NCBI GenBank assembly: GCA_015178975.1
Contig: WHVD01000002.1
Coordinates: 248,001-312,000 of the forward strand
Length of the DNA stretch: 64,000 nucleotides
Reading direction: 5' to 3'
Origin: Hysterangium stoloniferum
Lineage: Eukaryota > Basidiomycota > Agaricomycetes > Hysterangiales > Hysterangiaceae
In this document: positions 11,826 to 22,985 of the stretch, one piece after another
Position numbering within the stretch: position 1 is the first letter of the stretch
Layout of the letters: every line of letters begins with the position of its first letter
Translations under genes and position numbers: made by a program
Notes under the pieces: generated by a model
What the model saw: the letters and a program-made list of their open reading frames with translations, nothing else
The model's database searches: none
Told to the model about the DNA's origin: nothing

Positions 11826-12127
11826 TGTAAGGGCAACTCTCTAGACTGTGCTGACTCGCACTGTGACTGAGCTGGGGTGCTAGCAGAGGAAATCCGAAGT
11901 GAGTTTTATACCTATCTAATTACATACATGTAGAATACAGTCTGACTTACCTAGCAGAGGAAATCCGAAGAGAAAAGTCTAAGGAATCCTCGGCTAGTGT
12001 GTGACTAACTAAAGGTGCAGCGGAGTTTGAAAATGTGATAACAGCAAGTGCCCTCACCCTTTATTTATGAAACTATATTAAGGAAAGTCAGGAGTGAAAT
12101 AGGAAAACTTAAGATTGTCCCCTGACA
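11826..12127 (-). repeat. Gypsy 5' LTR
   Basis: This 302-bp LTR is 5' with respect to the minus-strand coding sense and is nearly identical to 6823-7124. Target duplication GTTGC follows at 12128-12132. The sequence just inside it on the minus strand starts GAAGAAAAGTCTCACATC; I could not match this confidently to a primer tRNA. Confidence 0.92.
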
Positions 12128-12132
12128 GTTGC

Positions 12133-12730
12133 CTTCTAGGCTTACGGGAGGAACCTACGTAACAGGAGGAGTAGAGTGGCGAGGGGAAGTGTTGAGCATG
12201 AAGACACTGCACACATGAGCCCATTTGTTTAGGTTTGGTATGTATTCATGTCTGTCCATGCTTCAGCATACTCATCATGTCTGATCATATCCGCCATCCT
12301 TCGACATCTCTTTCAACTTTTTACCTCTTCACTTTGGCATGTAATCGTGTCTGCTTCATTGGTTTCCCAGCTCTTCTCAGTGAAGATCGATACTATTGAG
12401 TTGAAAAGGACAGATAATGGCATGGAGAATGGGATGCTAAGAGTATGTGTCTCTTTTGCAAAACCAGTAGGTGCGCATCTTTGTACCCTTCATCAATCTA
12501 CTAATGTAGGCCCTTGGTCTTAGGTCTCTGAAAGCAGCGCAATGTTGGACGAAACTCTATTTCAAATCTTGATTTCAACTCTGTGAGCATTGCTGAGTTT
12601 CATATTTATATTGTTATACTAGGTTGCAGCGTCTCGGGAACATTTGAAGCTGAAAATCTGACATATGACTAGCTAGTGTCATATCTTGTAAGATCAGTCC
12701 CAACTCGAAGATGGGGGAGTTTACTTGTTT
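12133..12730. other. no supported gene
   Basis: A plus-strand frame at 12248-12523 has no recognisable motif. It could be a decayed upstream exon of the BCS1-like fragment that follows, but I cannot show that. Confidence 0.35.
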
Positions 12731-12734
12731 GTCA

Positions 12735-13025
12735 TTGTAGATTAAAGAGAAGATCTGGAATATGCCGAGGGATTTCTTCATTGAATGTCACTCCTCAGAG
12801 AAGAAATGGAAAGTCTTCCAGGATGTCCTAGAGCACGAAAATCTGCATATCGACTATGTGCCAAGCTACAGAGTCAATGAGTTTGTCTGTTGGAGGGGAT
12901 ACATTATAGAAGTCACACACAAAAAACCACCAAGAGGTCCTCGGTCTCCTGATAGATATCAAGATATAGATGACATGGCGACTTACGATGCAATGCCTGA
13001 GTCGTTGCCTTGGGTCGACTTATGA
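12735..13025 (+). pseudogene. BCS1-like AAA ATPase N-terminal fragment (tentative)
   Basis: The plus-strand frame reads EKIWNMPRDFFIECHSSEKKWKV, HIDYVPSYRVNEFVCWRGYIIEV. Its spacing and key residues (W..SRDF, S...KW, dYVPsY....F.WRGYwiEV) match my memory of the BCS1_N region of mitochondrial chaperone BCS1-like proteins, which are multiplied in Agaricomycetes. BCS1 is an inner-membrane AAA protein needed for complex III assembly, but many fungal paralogues are uncharacterised. The AAA core (Walker A/B) was not found downstream; only a doubtful short match (YAFDAPHW) occurs near 13250. A partial relic is most likely. Confidence 0.4.
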
Positions 13026-14709
13026 TGCGATGCCCAAGTCGTTGCCTTGGGTCCACGTATGCAGATAAATGATAATGTGTTCAATGGGCTGCAGTCGAAA
13101 CCGGCAACACTGATAACAACTGTGAGCACAAACATTAATTTATAAGTGTAAGTCATTTCACGCTCACATTGTTCCAGTCAAAGCCATCTACAAGTGGGTA
13201 TCCCGAAAAATTCATCGCCATGATAGAAGAAATAGACACATGCCAAATGTACGCATTTGATGCACCACACTGGAGAGCTTAGCGAATACTTTGTGTGTCA
13301 CTCTGCACTGACATACCTCTGAGCACATTTTTACCTTCGTGTCTGCGGGACATTCAAGTTGCACAGCTATGGACGGTTCTGTTTCGCCATCCTGCTGTTG
13401 AGTAAAAGCTATTCATTTACTTTGCCATCTCGTTTTCTCTGCGTGGGGTTCCCCATTCAATGTGCTTCATGCAAGTGTGAAATTCACCAGTCTTGATAAT
13501 CGGACTTGTGGATCAGCGATCGCAGTTGGCAGTGATAGGATAAATGGTGGGCAAGCGATTTCAGCTCTAAATGCCTGTGTGCAAAAAAATTCCTTTGTAA
13601 CATGAGTCACACCTATATATCTCACCTCTGTCAATAATAGTGCAATGAAAAGTTTCTTTTTCGAATTCCAGGAAATCACGCCTCTATCCATGTTGAAAAA
13701 ATTACTGGATGTCGAATATTGATGCTCTTGCGAGCTCCAATTTATGTCCATGAAGACTTCAATACCATAAGCGGCTTAAATCCATGTGAGTTTTTGTGGC
13801 TAGTGCGACTTAGTTGTCTGCTTACCAGGGTTGTGGTTTCTTCGCTCATTAGGCCCATTGTACGGTATGTTCACAATATTTTACCTTATAGCGCTGTCTT
13901 ACATCTGCCCATGAAACTCGTTCTGACCCACACGAGTCCTAATTGGCATCTCCTTCTATGTGGTAACCAAATAATTGCATTGACTCTGAAACTGATAGTC
14001 AGATCTTCCAAGCCCGAATCTGTGTGTTCCACAGTGCACAGCCTCAACATCATCTACCTGCTCACTTCTCTTCTTCCACATTGTGACATAATGTACAGCT
14101 CGAGCAATCACCACTCCATCAGTTACCCGCCTAAGTGTTTAGATTTGACCTCACGTCCCTTCCTTTGTGTGGTTGCCACACCTTCCGCTCATGCAGTGGC
14201 ACTCGACGCTGGGCCAGCGAATCGACCCTTGTTTTCCAGTGTTGTTAGCATTGACAACATTGAACAACAGCGATACAACTCACAATAGCGTTCACTATAA
14301 AATTTAGGCCCAACTGATGGTACGTTAACCCAATTTCTCATCCATGCAGCTACTAATTTGTCAAGTACGCGAAACAAACCCGGTGTTGGTTTGTATTTCT
14401 GCTGTGGAGTGCTGTTAAACCTCCAATACACAATATCCTGGTTGATGCCTATTGGAAGTGGAAAAGGATAATCAAGATGCAAACCTCGATACGCCCCCTA
14501 TGGCAAAGCAAGGATACATACTGCAATTTTCAGTACCGATTATAGGATTTACAGAGTCCTTAATTTATGGTGAGGTTGGTTTTTGGGCATCAGAAGTTCA
14601 TCTGTGGGTTAAAATATCATTGTTTTTTTTTGTCATCTACCCAATGTATATATTTGACAATACTACTCAATGCAGTACATGAGTAAATTTTTTATCGAAG
14701 CATTTTACA
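13026..14709. other. region with unrecognised open frames
   Basis: Open frames occur at 13719-14288 (plus, 189 codons) and 14482-14189 (minus, 97 codons), overlapping in opposite sense. Neither has a motif I recognise, so at most one is real. I see no transposon ends, tandem repeats or RNA genes here. Confidence 0.35.
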
Positions 14710-17020
14710 ATGACTAGTTGCTCAACACCACGACGAAAGTACTGTAGAACAAATGTCAAACGCAGCTCTGTGGTCAATACTGAACGACTCAAACAAGCCT
14801 CGAAAAGAAAGCATGGTATGGCGAGTAATAGTTCTAATGGCTATGATGGATATATCCAGCGTGGAAAGGAATGGTTGAAGGGATTGGTGGAAGGCTCTAA
14901 ATTGGAAAGCACATTAGAGAATCCAAGAGGTTGTCCCGACAGCCTGGAAGGGGTGAAGTGGACTATGGCAGATTTGGCTCACGCATTTGATATCAAACCA
15001 AATTGAGCATCCCCATGGGCACTGGCAAGTTTTATTAGCTGGAAGTGCTTCGAAAATAATCTGGGGAAGTCAACGGCAGATGGTGCCCATGCTGCATTCA
15101 AGAAATATTGGGATAATTCATAAGCTTAACCATTTGTTATTTCCAGACTGCTCACTAATAGAATGCTGATCCCTCTCCCTCTCCAGAGACAGTGAAGGTC
15201 TTTATCGAGGGCCGTGGAGGTGGGATGAATCTTCTAATACTGCAGTTGGAAATCCAGCGACTGCGTCAGATGTGATGGACACTATTCACGCTGCAAGCAA
15301 AAAACATGGCAAAGAAGGAATTCGGACACACTCGGGGGCGATGAGCTTGAGCTATATGGAGCGCACTTTTGAGTGGTCAGAAAGAGTCTTTTCAGTATCC
15401 TTTCCTCTGCATCATGCAACTGAACTCTCTTTGAACGAACAGTAAATGTTGCACAAGTATCTGGGTTGGCATGCATTATCTGCCACTGCATGGACTGTCT
15501 GGACCAGGTATGCAATTAATTCTTCAATATTAATATGTGTACCATTGTAAACTGGTTTTGTGGCATCTAAAATAGGAATTTTGAAACTGTGAAGCTGAAG
15601 TGGAAGCATCTCACATTTGGATGTGTGACGGAAGATGAATTTAGAATACCACATTGGAAATTATCTCTTGTTGAGAGGAAGAACTGGCAGAGTAAGCTCT
15701 ACAATGAGGTGGATTTGCGGGGTATGTACACAGTCATAGATATTTTGAGAAATTGACACACAAAGTGCATAGGACATATATATTTCATATATCCACAGCC
15801 TGAACTACCATCTGTTGATATAGATCAGCATATGCATAACTGGATTAGTTTTCTCGAATCACATGTCTATGGCCGAATATTGCAGTCTGAGGATTTTTTA
15901 TTCCCATCTGTAGGGAGCAATGGCATTGTTCAACCTGGATCTGCCATGTCTCATGATGTGGTCCAGAAATAGATTAAAGAGTTTTGTACAGGGGCTGGCA
16001 TTGATGTCACACTCCCTCATCTTTCAACTCACTGTTTCCGGTGGGGTGGCTCTCAATATCGCTTCATGCTAGCACCAGTCAGAAAATGTTGGACACTAGC
16101 AACAATCTGTTGGTGGGGTGATGGGCAGAGGGAGAACATGTAAGTTTTGTTAAACCTCAGACAGAGATTAATAAGAGCTAATATTGGTAAAGCAAGATAC
16201 TCTAATAAGATACTTACTTGATGAGCTCCATTACTATGAGGAGGGACATGGTGATGCTTTGTGACCAATTCAAAGTGAAGTCAACATGTCATTCCTTGGT
16301 GAGCATAAGGATATCCGCCCAGTGTCACTCTTAGAAATGAAAGAGTTGTGGTCTTCTATGGAGAGATCTATGGGGAAAACAATTAAAGCTGGATTCTCCC
16401 ATTCAACTTCTGATGCAGCAGCCTCCCACCGGCATGGTGAACACGCTGGAATACAATCCAACAACAACACCACCAACACAACCAATGTGATGCCAATTCC
16501 ACTTCCATTATCATCACTGTTGGCATCTCCACCTCCTGGGCTATCCATCCCAGCTACACGAATAGGCATTCCAAGGCATGAGCGATGGCTCACATTTGTA
16601 CATGATTGGGAAAATATAGATGAAAGTCAGGGTCTCCACAAACCTCTGAAGGATTGGCCGACCGAATGGAAGACTCACCTGGCTTTTGCAATGAGCTACC
16701 GTGCTCGTAAACTAATAGCTGAAGAGTACATATTAAAGTGTGTTAAAATTCTATTTACTCGACTCATACTATTTTGATTTTAATTCCATGAATAGATGTG
16801 GACGTGATAATGAGATCTTTCTAAAGAAAATGGCCAATGGCAGTAAATGGTACAACAGAGCTCACCCTTGCACTAAGGGATGCTCTTAAAGAAGAAGGTA
16901 TTTCTAAACCACGGAGAAGACAGTATGGTACTCCTAAAGAAAGGGAGAGAAAGTGTAAAAATGGTGCTGAGGTCAATACTGGAGGGAAACGCTCAGAGGG
17001 GACGAACTCAGTGAGGTGAG
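14710..17020 (+). pseudogene. tyrosine recombinase-like protein, multi-exon, broken
   Basis: Blocks on the plus strand follow a large Agaricomycete family of tyrosine-recombinase-like proteins. A DNA-binding-like N-terminus is at 14710-15006. SWKCFENNLGKSTADGAHAA is at about 15040-15105, and a middle block with RGPWRWDESSNTAVGNPATA at 15205-15400. The catalytic part includes THCFRWGGSQYRFMLAPV at about 16028-16080 (HxxR) and a tyrosine in LIRYLLDEL at about 16200-16225. A C-terminal tail reaches about 17020. Likely introns are 15722-15799 (GTATGT...CACAG) and 16141 to about 16196 (GTAAGT...). Breaks: a UGA after IKPN (15004), UAG in VVQK-stop-IKEFC (15970) and UGA in DAL-stop-PI (16260), plus a frameshift near 16840. 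Such genes resemble the recombinases of Crypton-type elements; I see no element ends. Confidence 0.7.
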
Positions 17021-17239
17021 CTCTAGATAAGAAAACCATAGTTTTGCTAACAAACATGAAGCCAATTAGACCTCACAGATGATCATCGCAAAATAATGAG
17101 AACAATAACTTAAGAGATGACAATATATTGACATAGCACATTTACTCGGGCAAATCCCATGAATACACTTTCCCATTATCTTGACTAAAGTACAAATATT
17201 CACTGATGATATTTGGTCAATCTGCTGATTGCAACATAA
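17021..17239. other. short spacer without recognised features
   Basis: No motif, repeat end or RNA gene is recognised between the recombinase pseudogene and the minus-strand WD40-like fragment. Confidence 0.4.
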
Positions 17240-17259
17240 ACAAACCATGAGACCAATAA

Positions 17260-17475
17260 AATATAGAGCAGTGATGATGGACATAAACCCACCATTGGCA
17301 GCCGACACTTTAGTGTTCGCAGTGTCTGAAATTGCCACTGTGCCTTTTCCCCTTCCAAGGTCTCATTTGTGTCCCATGTCCATAGTGCGATGGTACCTGT
17401 TGCCAAGGCACTGAGGTTTGACCATTCTCTTTCGTGAAAGGCCAAGGATGTTATGTGCAATGAAAACCCTACCAT
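17260..17475 (-). pseudogene. BEACH-protein WD40-like fragment (tentative)
   Basis: The minus strand encodes [20 protein letters not shown] and then [31 protein letters not shown]. The phrase (LAF.ERE.s.L.vLATG, then i.LrTW....TpEGEKAQWeF.T.RTlK.R) is what I remember from the C-terminal WD40 part of fungal BEACH-domain (neurobeachin/LvsA-like) proteins, which act in membrane traffic. Similarity ends abruptly at about 17300. Nothing of the BEACH domain was found nearby, so this is a captured or decayed scrap. Confidence 0.45.
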
Positions 17476-17684
17476 GGACAGAGTGGTATAAACTGAATGG
17501 TGAAGATTGTCAACTTTAATGACCGGGAACTATTTAAATTCGAAATTCAACCTTATAAGACCAATTGCTCCAGATAGGGAAGTTCGAACGTCACCAAAGA
17601 TACGTCTGCACCCAGGGATATAGAGTCACATTCTATCCATTATCACTCACATACCACTTGATTCGAATGATATATTGAAAAAAT

Positions 17685-18480
17685 ATGATGGAATATGAGA
17701 GGCCACATACACTGTTGCATTTTGTCCAGATTTTGTCTTGTGATGCCACTTGAAGACCTTTCGTATATGTTTTCTCTGCATCATCTTTTACTTCAACTTC
17801 AGATGCCTCCCCTCAGAGAATGGGCTTGATGACCTTCAATGCGAAGTTCACATTATTTTCGATTGTAAAAATGACAGTGTATGACCGGTGGATCCATTGG
17901 GACCATAGAGCATAAAAGAATTAGGAACTAGAGCAAATAAGTGGTTGTCCAGGGAATACATAAATATACATTTACATCTGTGAACAGCAGTACCATTATG
18001 CCCATTAGGGCTGCCTACAGCCTTCCAATGGTCAGTGAGCAGCTCACCGTTTCACCCATATACATGGAGGGTAGTAAGGTCGTTCATTGAGTGGAAGCCG
18101 GTTGCAAAGATAACTACGTCTGCGTGGTAATTTTTAGTAGTGGTCCACACGCCACCTGGAATGAATTCAACAATTGGGTCCTTCGTCAAATTGACATTTG
18201 GAGATCCGAGCGGCTTGAGATACTTCCCGTCTATGTCCCAGATCCTGTGCTGCAACACAATTATTTAACCATTGTCGCTGTGTTATTCCTCCCCTCATAC
18301 CTTGCATGCAATGTCCCAATCAGGTGTCAACAGATCGTGAAACTTTTCTGGGCCAGTTTCATATATAAATTTCATACACTCTGCCTCGGGTGCCTTCCTG
18401 GCCTTCGCCCCAGATTCAGTAAGATGGAAGAGTTTCCATCCTTGCTCAAACACACTAACATGTATGTGCGTGTCAACAGT
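17685..18480 (-). pseudogene. flavin-dependent monooxygenase (Baeyer-Villiger/FMO-like), C-terminal part
   Basis: On the minus strand an exon ending in PEKFHDLLTPDWDIACK (about 18307) is followed by an intron of about 60 bp (GTATGA...TTGCAG, to about 18246) and an exon HRIWDIDGKYLKPLGSPNVNL. This continues to ADVVIFATGFHS, the ATG motif that ends the NAD(P)H/FAD domain in this superfamily, then GELLTDHWKAVGSP and PNSFMLYGPNGSTGHT. A tail with SEVEVKDDAEKTYTKGL reaches about 17700. In-frame TGA codons occur after HVYG (about 18049) and KPIL (about 17825), both where arginine is plausible. The FAD-binding N-terminal half is missing. Enzymes of this family oxidise ketones or heteroatoms with NADPH and O2. 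Confidence 0.72.
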
Positions 18481-19221
18481 GTGAAACCTGGAATATAGTG
18501 TAAAAGTTAAAAATTAGAATATGCGCTGAGGAAGGATGAGGATTTGTACTTACCTTGAAGATGTGCCCCAGTTGGTATTTTACATATAATATTGAAAACA
18601 TTGTTTCGTCAAGCATTGAGTTGCACTGATGGTCTCTCGTAATTATATCGTAAATATTGTATAATATATATATATATTCTTTTTTACATTTCGGCCAGGC
18701 ACGATGAAGTGTGGGAAAGTGATACCTAATCGGGAACACACGCGGGGTATCCCAGGGGAGCTGAGCACCTGGAGTATCCTGAGAGAGGCGGTGAACACAG
18801 AGGCAAAAAAATGGCTTAAAATTGGCGAAGTAAGTATATATATTTATATTGTTTGCTGTAGAATTAATATTTAATCAAATTCAGTCCATTAGGTGATACT
18901 CTGGAGAATAAGGAAATATTAATATTTATCTTGTATCTGACAAAAGTTAGTCAAACAATCATATGTAGATTATCCTTTTGGGAATAAATTCCACGACATG
19001 GATTGCTGGATAGTTTATTGAAAGTGAGGATAGTGAGCATCATTACATATAGTTGATAGCAAAAAGGTTTAGTATTACTAAGCAACTGTAACAACACATA
19101 GCCTAATACCTAGTTACCCACAAATATCCATTAAAGTTTCAATTACCATTTTAACATAGTTCTGGTTAAGTTTCTAAATCAAATCAATTTAAATTATATG
19201 AACTATATTTGAAAGTTTGCA
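18481..19221. other. AT-rich spacer with short (AT)n run
   Basis: No gene recognised. A short alternating AT microsatellite lies at about 18660-18680. The 3' end borders the TA target site of the Tc1-like element. Confidence 0.45.
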
Positions 19222-19223
19222 TA

Positions 19224-20829
19224 CAGTGGGTCAAAAAACTGCCCCAATGTTTGTACATTTTAGAAAGATTAATATTGTGTGAAGGAATGACATCAGCAAA
19301 AATTCTGAACACTTCACATGATATACTAGCACATGTTGGCTATCTACCAACTTAAGAAATCATGTGATTCCAATCAAAACTCATTGCTCAATAAATCAAA
19401 CAAAATAATCACTCATTGGGGCAGTTTTTTGACCCTCTATTATTATACAATCTAATACTTTGTATGACCCCTTTGCCTTTAAAACTGCCTGTATCCTCCT
19501 AGGCATGCTTTCTATTAGCTTCTGACATGTCTCTGGTGGTATTTCAGTCCACTCCTTTGCCACCCTGTCCCATAATTTATGTACTCCTTTGGGTGATATG
19601 TCATATTGTTAGAGTTTGGCCTTGAGGTGTTGCCAGAGGTGTTCAATGGGATTTAGATCAGGGGATTGGGCAGGCCAATTCATGGGAATGATGTTATTGT
19701 CAGATAACCACTGGTCTGCCTTTTTTGAGGTATGTTTTGGATCATTGTCCTGTTGGAAGTACCACTTATCCTCAGCCATCTCCAAACTTTCAATGCTATC
19801 CTCCACTCCCTCCTCCAAAATCTCATAATACTGCACTGTATCCATGTTCTTCTGCACCTCTATCAGCTTCCCCACCCCATTCCAGCCCATACACCCCCAA
19901 ACCATCAAGTTATTCCCCCCTCCATGTTTGATAGTTGGTGTGGTGGTCCTGTCTGATATTGGTTCCCCTTGTTGCTTCCAAACATATACCTTCCCATCTG
20001 ACCCAATCCTATTGATTTTTGTCTTATCAGTCCACAACACCCTCTTCCAGTCCTCCATAGTCCAATTTTCATGGTATTGGGCAAACTTTAGATGTTGCTG
20101 ACGATGAGACCCCTTGAACATAGGGACTTTCTTCTTTGTTGCTGACCTAAAGCCAGCTTCCTTCAACACATTCCTAACAGTCTGAGGAGTGACAGAGGTA
20201 GATATGATGGAATTTATAAATTGGGTGGCTTGGACAGCATTGTCAAGCTTCCCAGAGCTGATTTATTGGATAATTGACTGTTTATCATAAGGGGAAAGCT
20301 TGGAAGAATGGCCACCAGGATGATTTCCCTTATCCCCCTCTACCTCCCTACTGATCCTGCCAATAGTACTCTTTCCCAGACCAGTCCTAGCTTGAATTTG
20401 ACACTGGGAATACCCCTCATTGAGGAGAAAAATAACAGAAGAATGCTTTTCTGCAGAGATGGATTTCATAGTGGTGGTAAGGAGTCAAGGAGATGAATGA
20501 ACAAAGTTCAGCATGCCAAATTGATACAAATAAGGTCACATGACATGTTGATGATTCATATAATCCACTCCTACCTTATACTGGTGTGTAATATTGAAAA
20601 TCAGAGAAAATAATAGAGGGTCAAAAAACTGCCCCAATGAGTGATTATTTTGTTTGATTTATTAAGCAATGAGTTTTGATTGGAATCACATGATTTCTTA
20701 AGTTGGTAGATAGCCAACATGTTCTAGTATATCATGTGAATTTTTCAGAATTTTTGCTGATGTCATTCCTTCACACAGTATCAATCTTTCTAAAATGCAC
20801 AAACATTGGGGCAGTTTTTTGACCCACTG
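19224..20829 (-). mobile_element. Tc1-like DNA transposon (Tc1-1)
   Basis: The element is 1606 bp, flanked by TA on both sides (19222-19223 and 20830-20831), the hallmark of Tc1/mariner insertion. Terminal inverted repeats of about 220 bp start CAGTGGGTCAAAAAACTGCC. Each terminal repeat is itself bordered by inverted copies of GGTCAAAAAACTGCCCCAAT, at 19230-19250 and about 19415-19435 on the left and mirrored on the right. Each arm therefore looks like a small MITE. A transposase gene lies between the arms on the minus strand. Confidence 0.9.
19440..20469 (-). pseudogene. Tc1-family DD34E transposase, two in-frame stops
   Basis: From the ATG at 20469 the frame has an N-terminal helix-turn-helix region (CQIQARTGLGKSTIGRISRE) and a conserved ATQFINSIISTSVTPQTVRN block. 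The catalytic triad follows: VLWTDKTKINRIGSDG (D), YFQQDNDPKHTSKK (D) and SPDLNPIEHLWQHLK (E). I count 34 residues between the second D and the E, so DD34E. In-frame TAA codons occur at 20263-20265 (after KQSIIQ) and 19609-19611 (after KAKL). The frame continues past each with family-like sequence (EWTEIPPETCQKLIESMPRR), for roughly 340 residues in total. The transposase would cut and paste the element at TA sites. The lesions are few, so inactivation is recent or a sister copy may still be active. Confidence 0.85.
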
Positions 20830-21059
20830 TATATACAAGAGAATGCATTTTATCCCAGATTAAGTCTTAACCCAAATAATTTTGTTTAACCATGACATTT
20901 GGCATTTGTGTATATTTTAAAAGAACATACAAGTCTTAAAGATGAAATTTTGGGGTAATGAAATATAAACTCCTAAACATGTAGTCATAGCCAAAGGAAA
21001 TAGTCTCACTTAAAAATATGAGGACTTTTTCATAAAAATTTGTATATTCAATAAATTGT

Positions 21060-21730
21060 GACTATCCTCCAGAGCAGATAGTATGATAAGGACTGAAGAC
21101 AATACTTAGCTCATTCAATTGGAGGGCTGAAATGTTAAGAGTCATACATATGTAGGTTACAGAGTCATGGATTGTTAATGATGTTTTTGAGGGTATTAGG
21201 AAGGGAGCAAGGTAGCTGAAGACTAAATGGGGGTAATCTAAGTTGATATTAGAACTGAAGAATAGTAGCATACATGGTAGGAACTTTATACAAGGGTATA
21301 ACAGATGAGTGGAGGGCCAATCAAGGAAGTGAGAAGTAGTGATGGGTTCAAAGGAAGCATGGGAAGGGGTAGGGATCAGACTAGAATCAAATACAATGTA
21401 GTAATGTTATTCTGGGGGGTATGAGGTGCCAAATAACATTTACAAGTAAACAGGTGATGGGAGAGCATCAGGATGGAGATGGGAGGGGATGATGAAAAGG
21501 GAAAACCATAGTGAAACAAGTGTCAGGGTGCTGTGAGCAGTGGCACTGTGGTTGGGGGTACCAATGGTAGGATTCCAGAGGGTGGAGAGCATAAAATGAG
21601 GTTGTGGGAAACTGAATGGCTGGGATCCTAACAGGAATACCAATGTCAAGATGCCAGAGGATTGCCAGTGTGAAAACAAGTTATGGAGGCCTGAAAGTAA
21701 GAATCCTAACAATTCTCCAGAGGATTGCCT
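21060..21730. repeat. repeat family S, copy 2
   Basis: It matches 61560-62300 over long stretches. Shared blocks in order are CAGATAGTATGATAA, TTGGAGGGCTGAAATG, GGGTATTAG, CTGAAGACTAAATGGGGGT, AGTTGATATTAGAACTGAA, CATGGTAGGAACTTTATA and GTGATGGGAGAGCATCAGG. A tail with GGTACCAATG and GGTTATGGAGGC-like phrases also matches 57860-58110. No coding potential or termini were identified. Confidence 0.65.
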
Positions 21731-21899
21731 GATGGACAGGATCTAATGAAATAGTACCTTTTTCTCAAACAACATAAATATATATATTTGATTGAGTCAA
21801 TAATGTGTAAGGCTTTTGGTCATCCTCCTACATTATAACACAATCAAAATTTAGTTTAAAATTTGATTTTTCTTAAGATCAATCACTCTTTGATACAAA

Positions 21900-22574
21900 T
21901 CATTACACAATGCAAGCACACACCATTTTTAAGATGATTGAATCATTCTTCATTAAGTTCATAGAAGAGCAAGTGAAAATGGAGGAAAGACTAATGAAAG
22001 AAACACAGTTCTTAAAACACCGACTAAGTGATCAAAAAACATATAATTGAGGATATGGCGACTGATGATTTATGATAAGGAAGAGAAAAGGTACTATTAT
22101 TCTAGATTCAAAGAATGAAGGTATAACTGACTTGGAAAGATTAGCACTTAACATTAATAGTAATCCCAGGACTTGATCTCCTACTATCTATGAATATAGA
22201 AAGGACTCTATTGATATAGAAGAAATTTATCATGGGTACAACTTCATTATGGATAAACAAAAGAAACAAAGAGATGATGTAGAAAATATTTTTGATGAAG
22301 ATTACATATCTCCAGATACTAAGGGAAAATATTCAAAGACTCGCCATGTTTAGGCTTCTTTTTGACACCATTCATGAAGAGAAAACGCGTGACTATCAGA
22401 TTCAGGGACTCAAGTGGATGGTTTCACTGCATAATAGTCTTAATGGAATTCTAACAGGACGAGATGGGTCTTGCAAGGATACTTCAGACTATCTCTTTCT
22501 TGGCTTACCTCAAGTGATATGTCCGTACCACATCTTGTCGTGGTTTCAAAGAGTCATTACAGAACTGGGCCTGA
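21900..22574 (+). pseudogene. ISWI/SNF2-like chromatin remodeller fragment
   Basis: At about 22380-22560 the plus strand reads KTRDYQIQGLKWMVSLHNSL, NGILTGRDGSCKDT, FLGLPQVICPYHI, matching the start of an ISWI ATPase domain (mRDYQvqGLnWl.SL..nglNGILADEMGLGKT...FLgyL). The Walker A region is degenerate (GRDGSCKDT in place of DEMGLGKT), so ATP binding would be lost. Upstream 21900-22290 is acidic and lysine-rich with stop codons, and may be the decayed N-terminus. The fragment ends exactly where unit R begins, about 22575. Confidence 0.6.
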
Positions 22575-22769
22575 GTGTCAGAATAATAGCATAAGTTAAG
22601 GTTATGCACTCATATTAGCAGTGCATGTGGAGGAAAGTACAATAGTACTTAGTTGGACGATAGCATCGTCCCAGTTGCATTGCCGGCGCCACATCTGTAT
22701 AAGGATATGTGATATCATGGCACATTCTAGTGTACTTACAACATCACAAATCGCGATGTAATAGGTATT

Positions 22770-22985
22770 TTGGAAACCGTCAGGGAAGTACAGTCAATAG
22801 AATTGTTTGCGAAAACATACATCAAGTTAACCTTGAGCCAAAAGATGTCCATTTATCCAAAGATTGCGCACTCTAATTGGATGAATGTAGACACTATGCC
22901 ATCAAAGTCTTCTTTTCGAAAATTACTGAACATCTTCAGGGGCTACGTGTGGGCTCGGGAACGCCTGCCTACAGATTCCCTTTAA
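22770..22985 (+). other. repeated short frame of unit R (copy A)
   Basis: The 71-codon frame starts METVREVQSIELFAKTYIKL. A related 99-codon frame sits in copy C at 41440-41141 (minus). Conservation of the first 55 or so residues suggests former coding, but only two copies are available, and they are also conserved outside the frame. No motif or function is recognised. Confidence 0.3.

Larger units (their letters stand above)
6823..12127 (-). mobile_element. Ty3/Gypsy chromovirus, full length but defective
   Basis: The element is bounded by two 302-bp LTRs beginning TGT and ending ACA, and flanked by a perfect 5-bp target duplication GTTGC (6818-6822 and 12128-12132). The LTRs differ at three positions by eye, about 1 percent. 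Coding runs on the minus strand in the order gag, protease, reverse transcriptase, RNase H, integrase, chromodomain, which defines a chromovirus. It carries multiple UGA codons, frame breaks and an internal deletion between protease and reverse transcriptase, so it cannot be autonomous. The low LTR divergence implies a fairly recent insertion, possibly mobilised in trans. Confidence 0.93.

Noticed and set aside
13719..14288. A 189-codon protein gene
   Set aside because: No recognisable motif, no supporting intron or homologue, and an equally plausible frame on the opposite strand. It stays unassigned.
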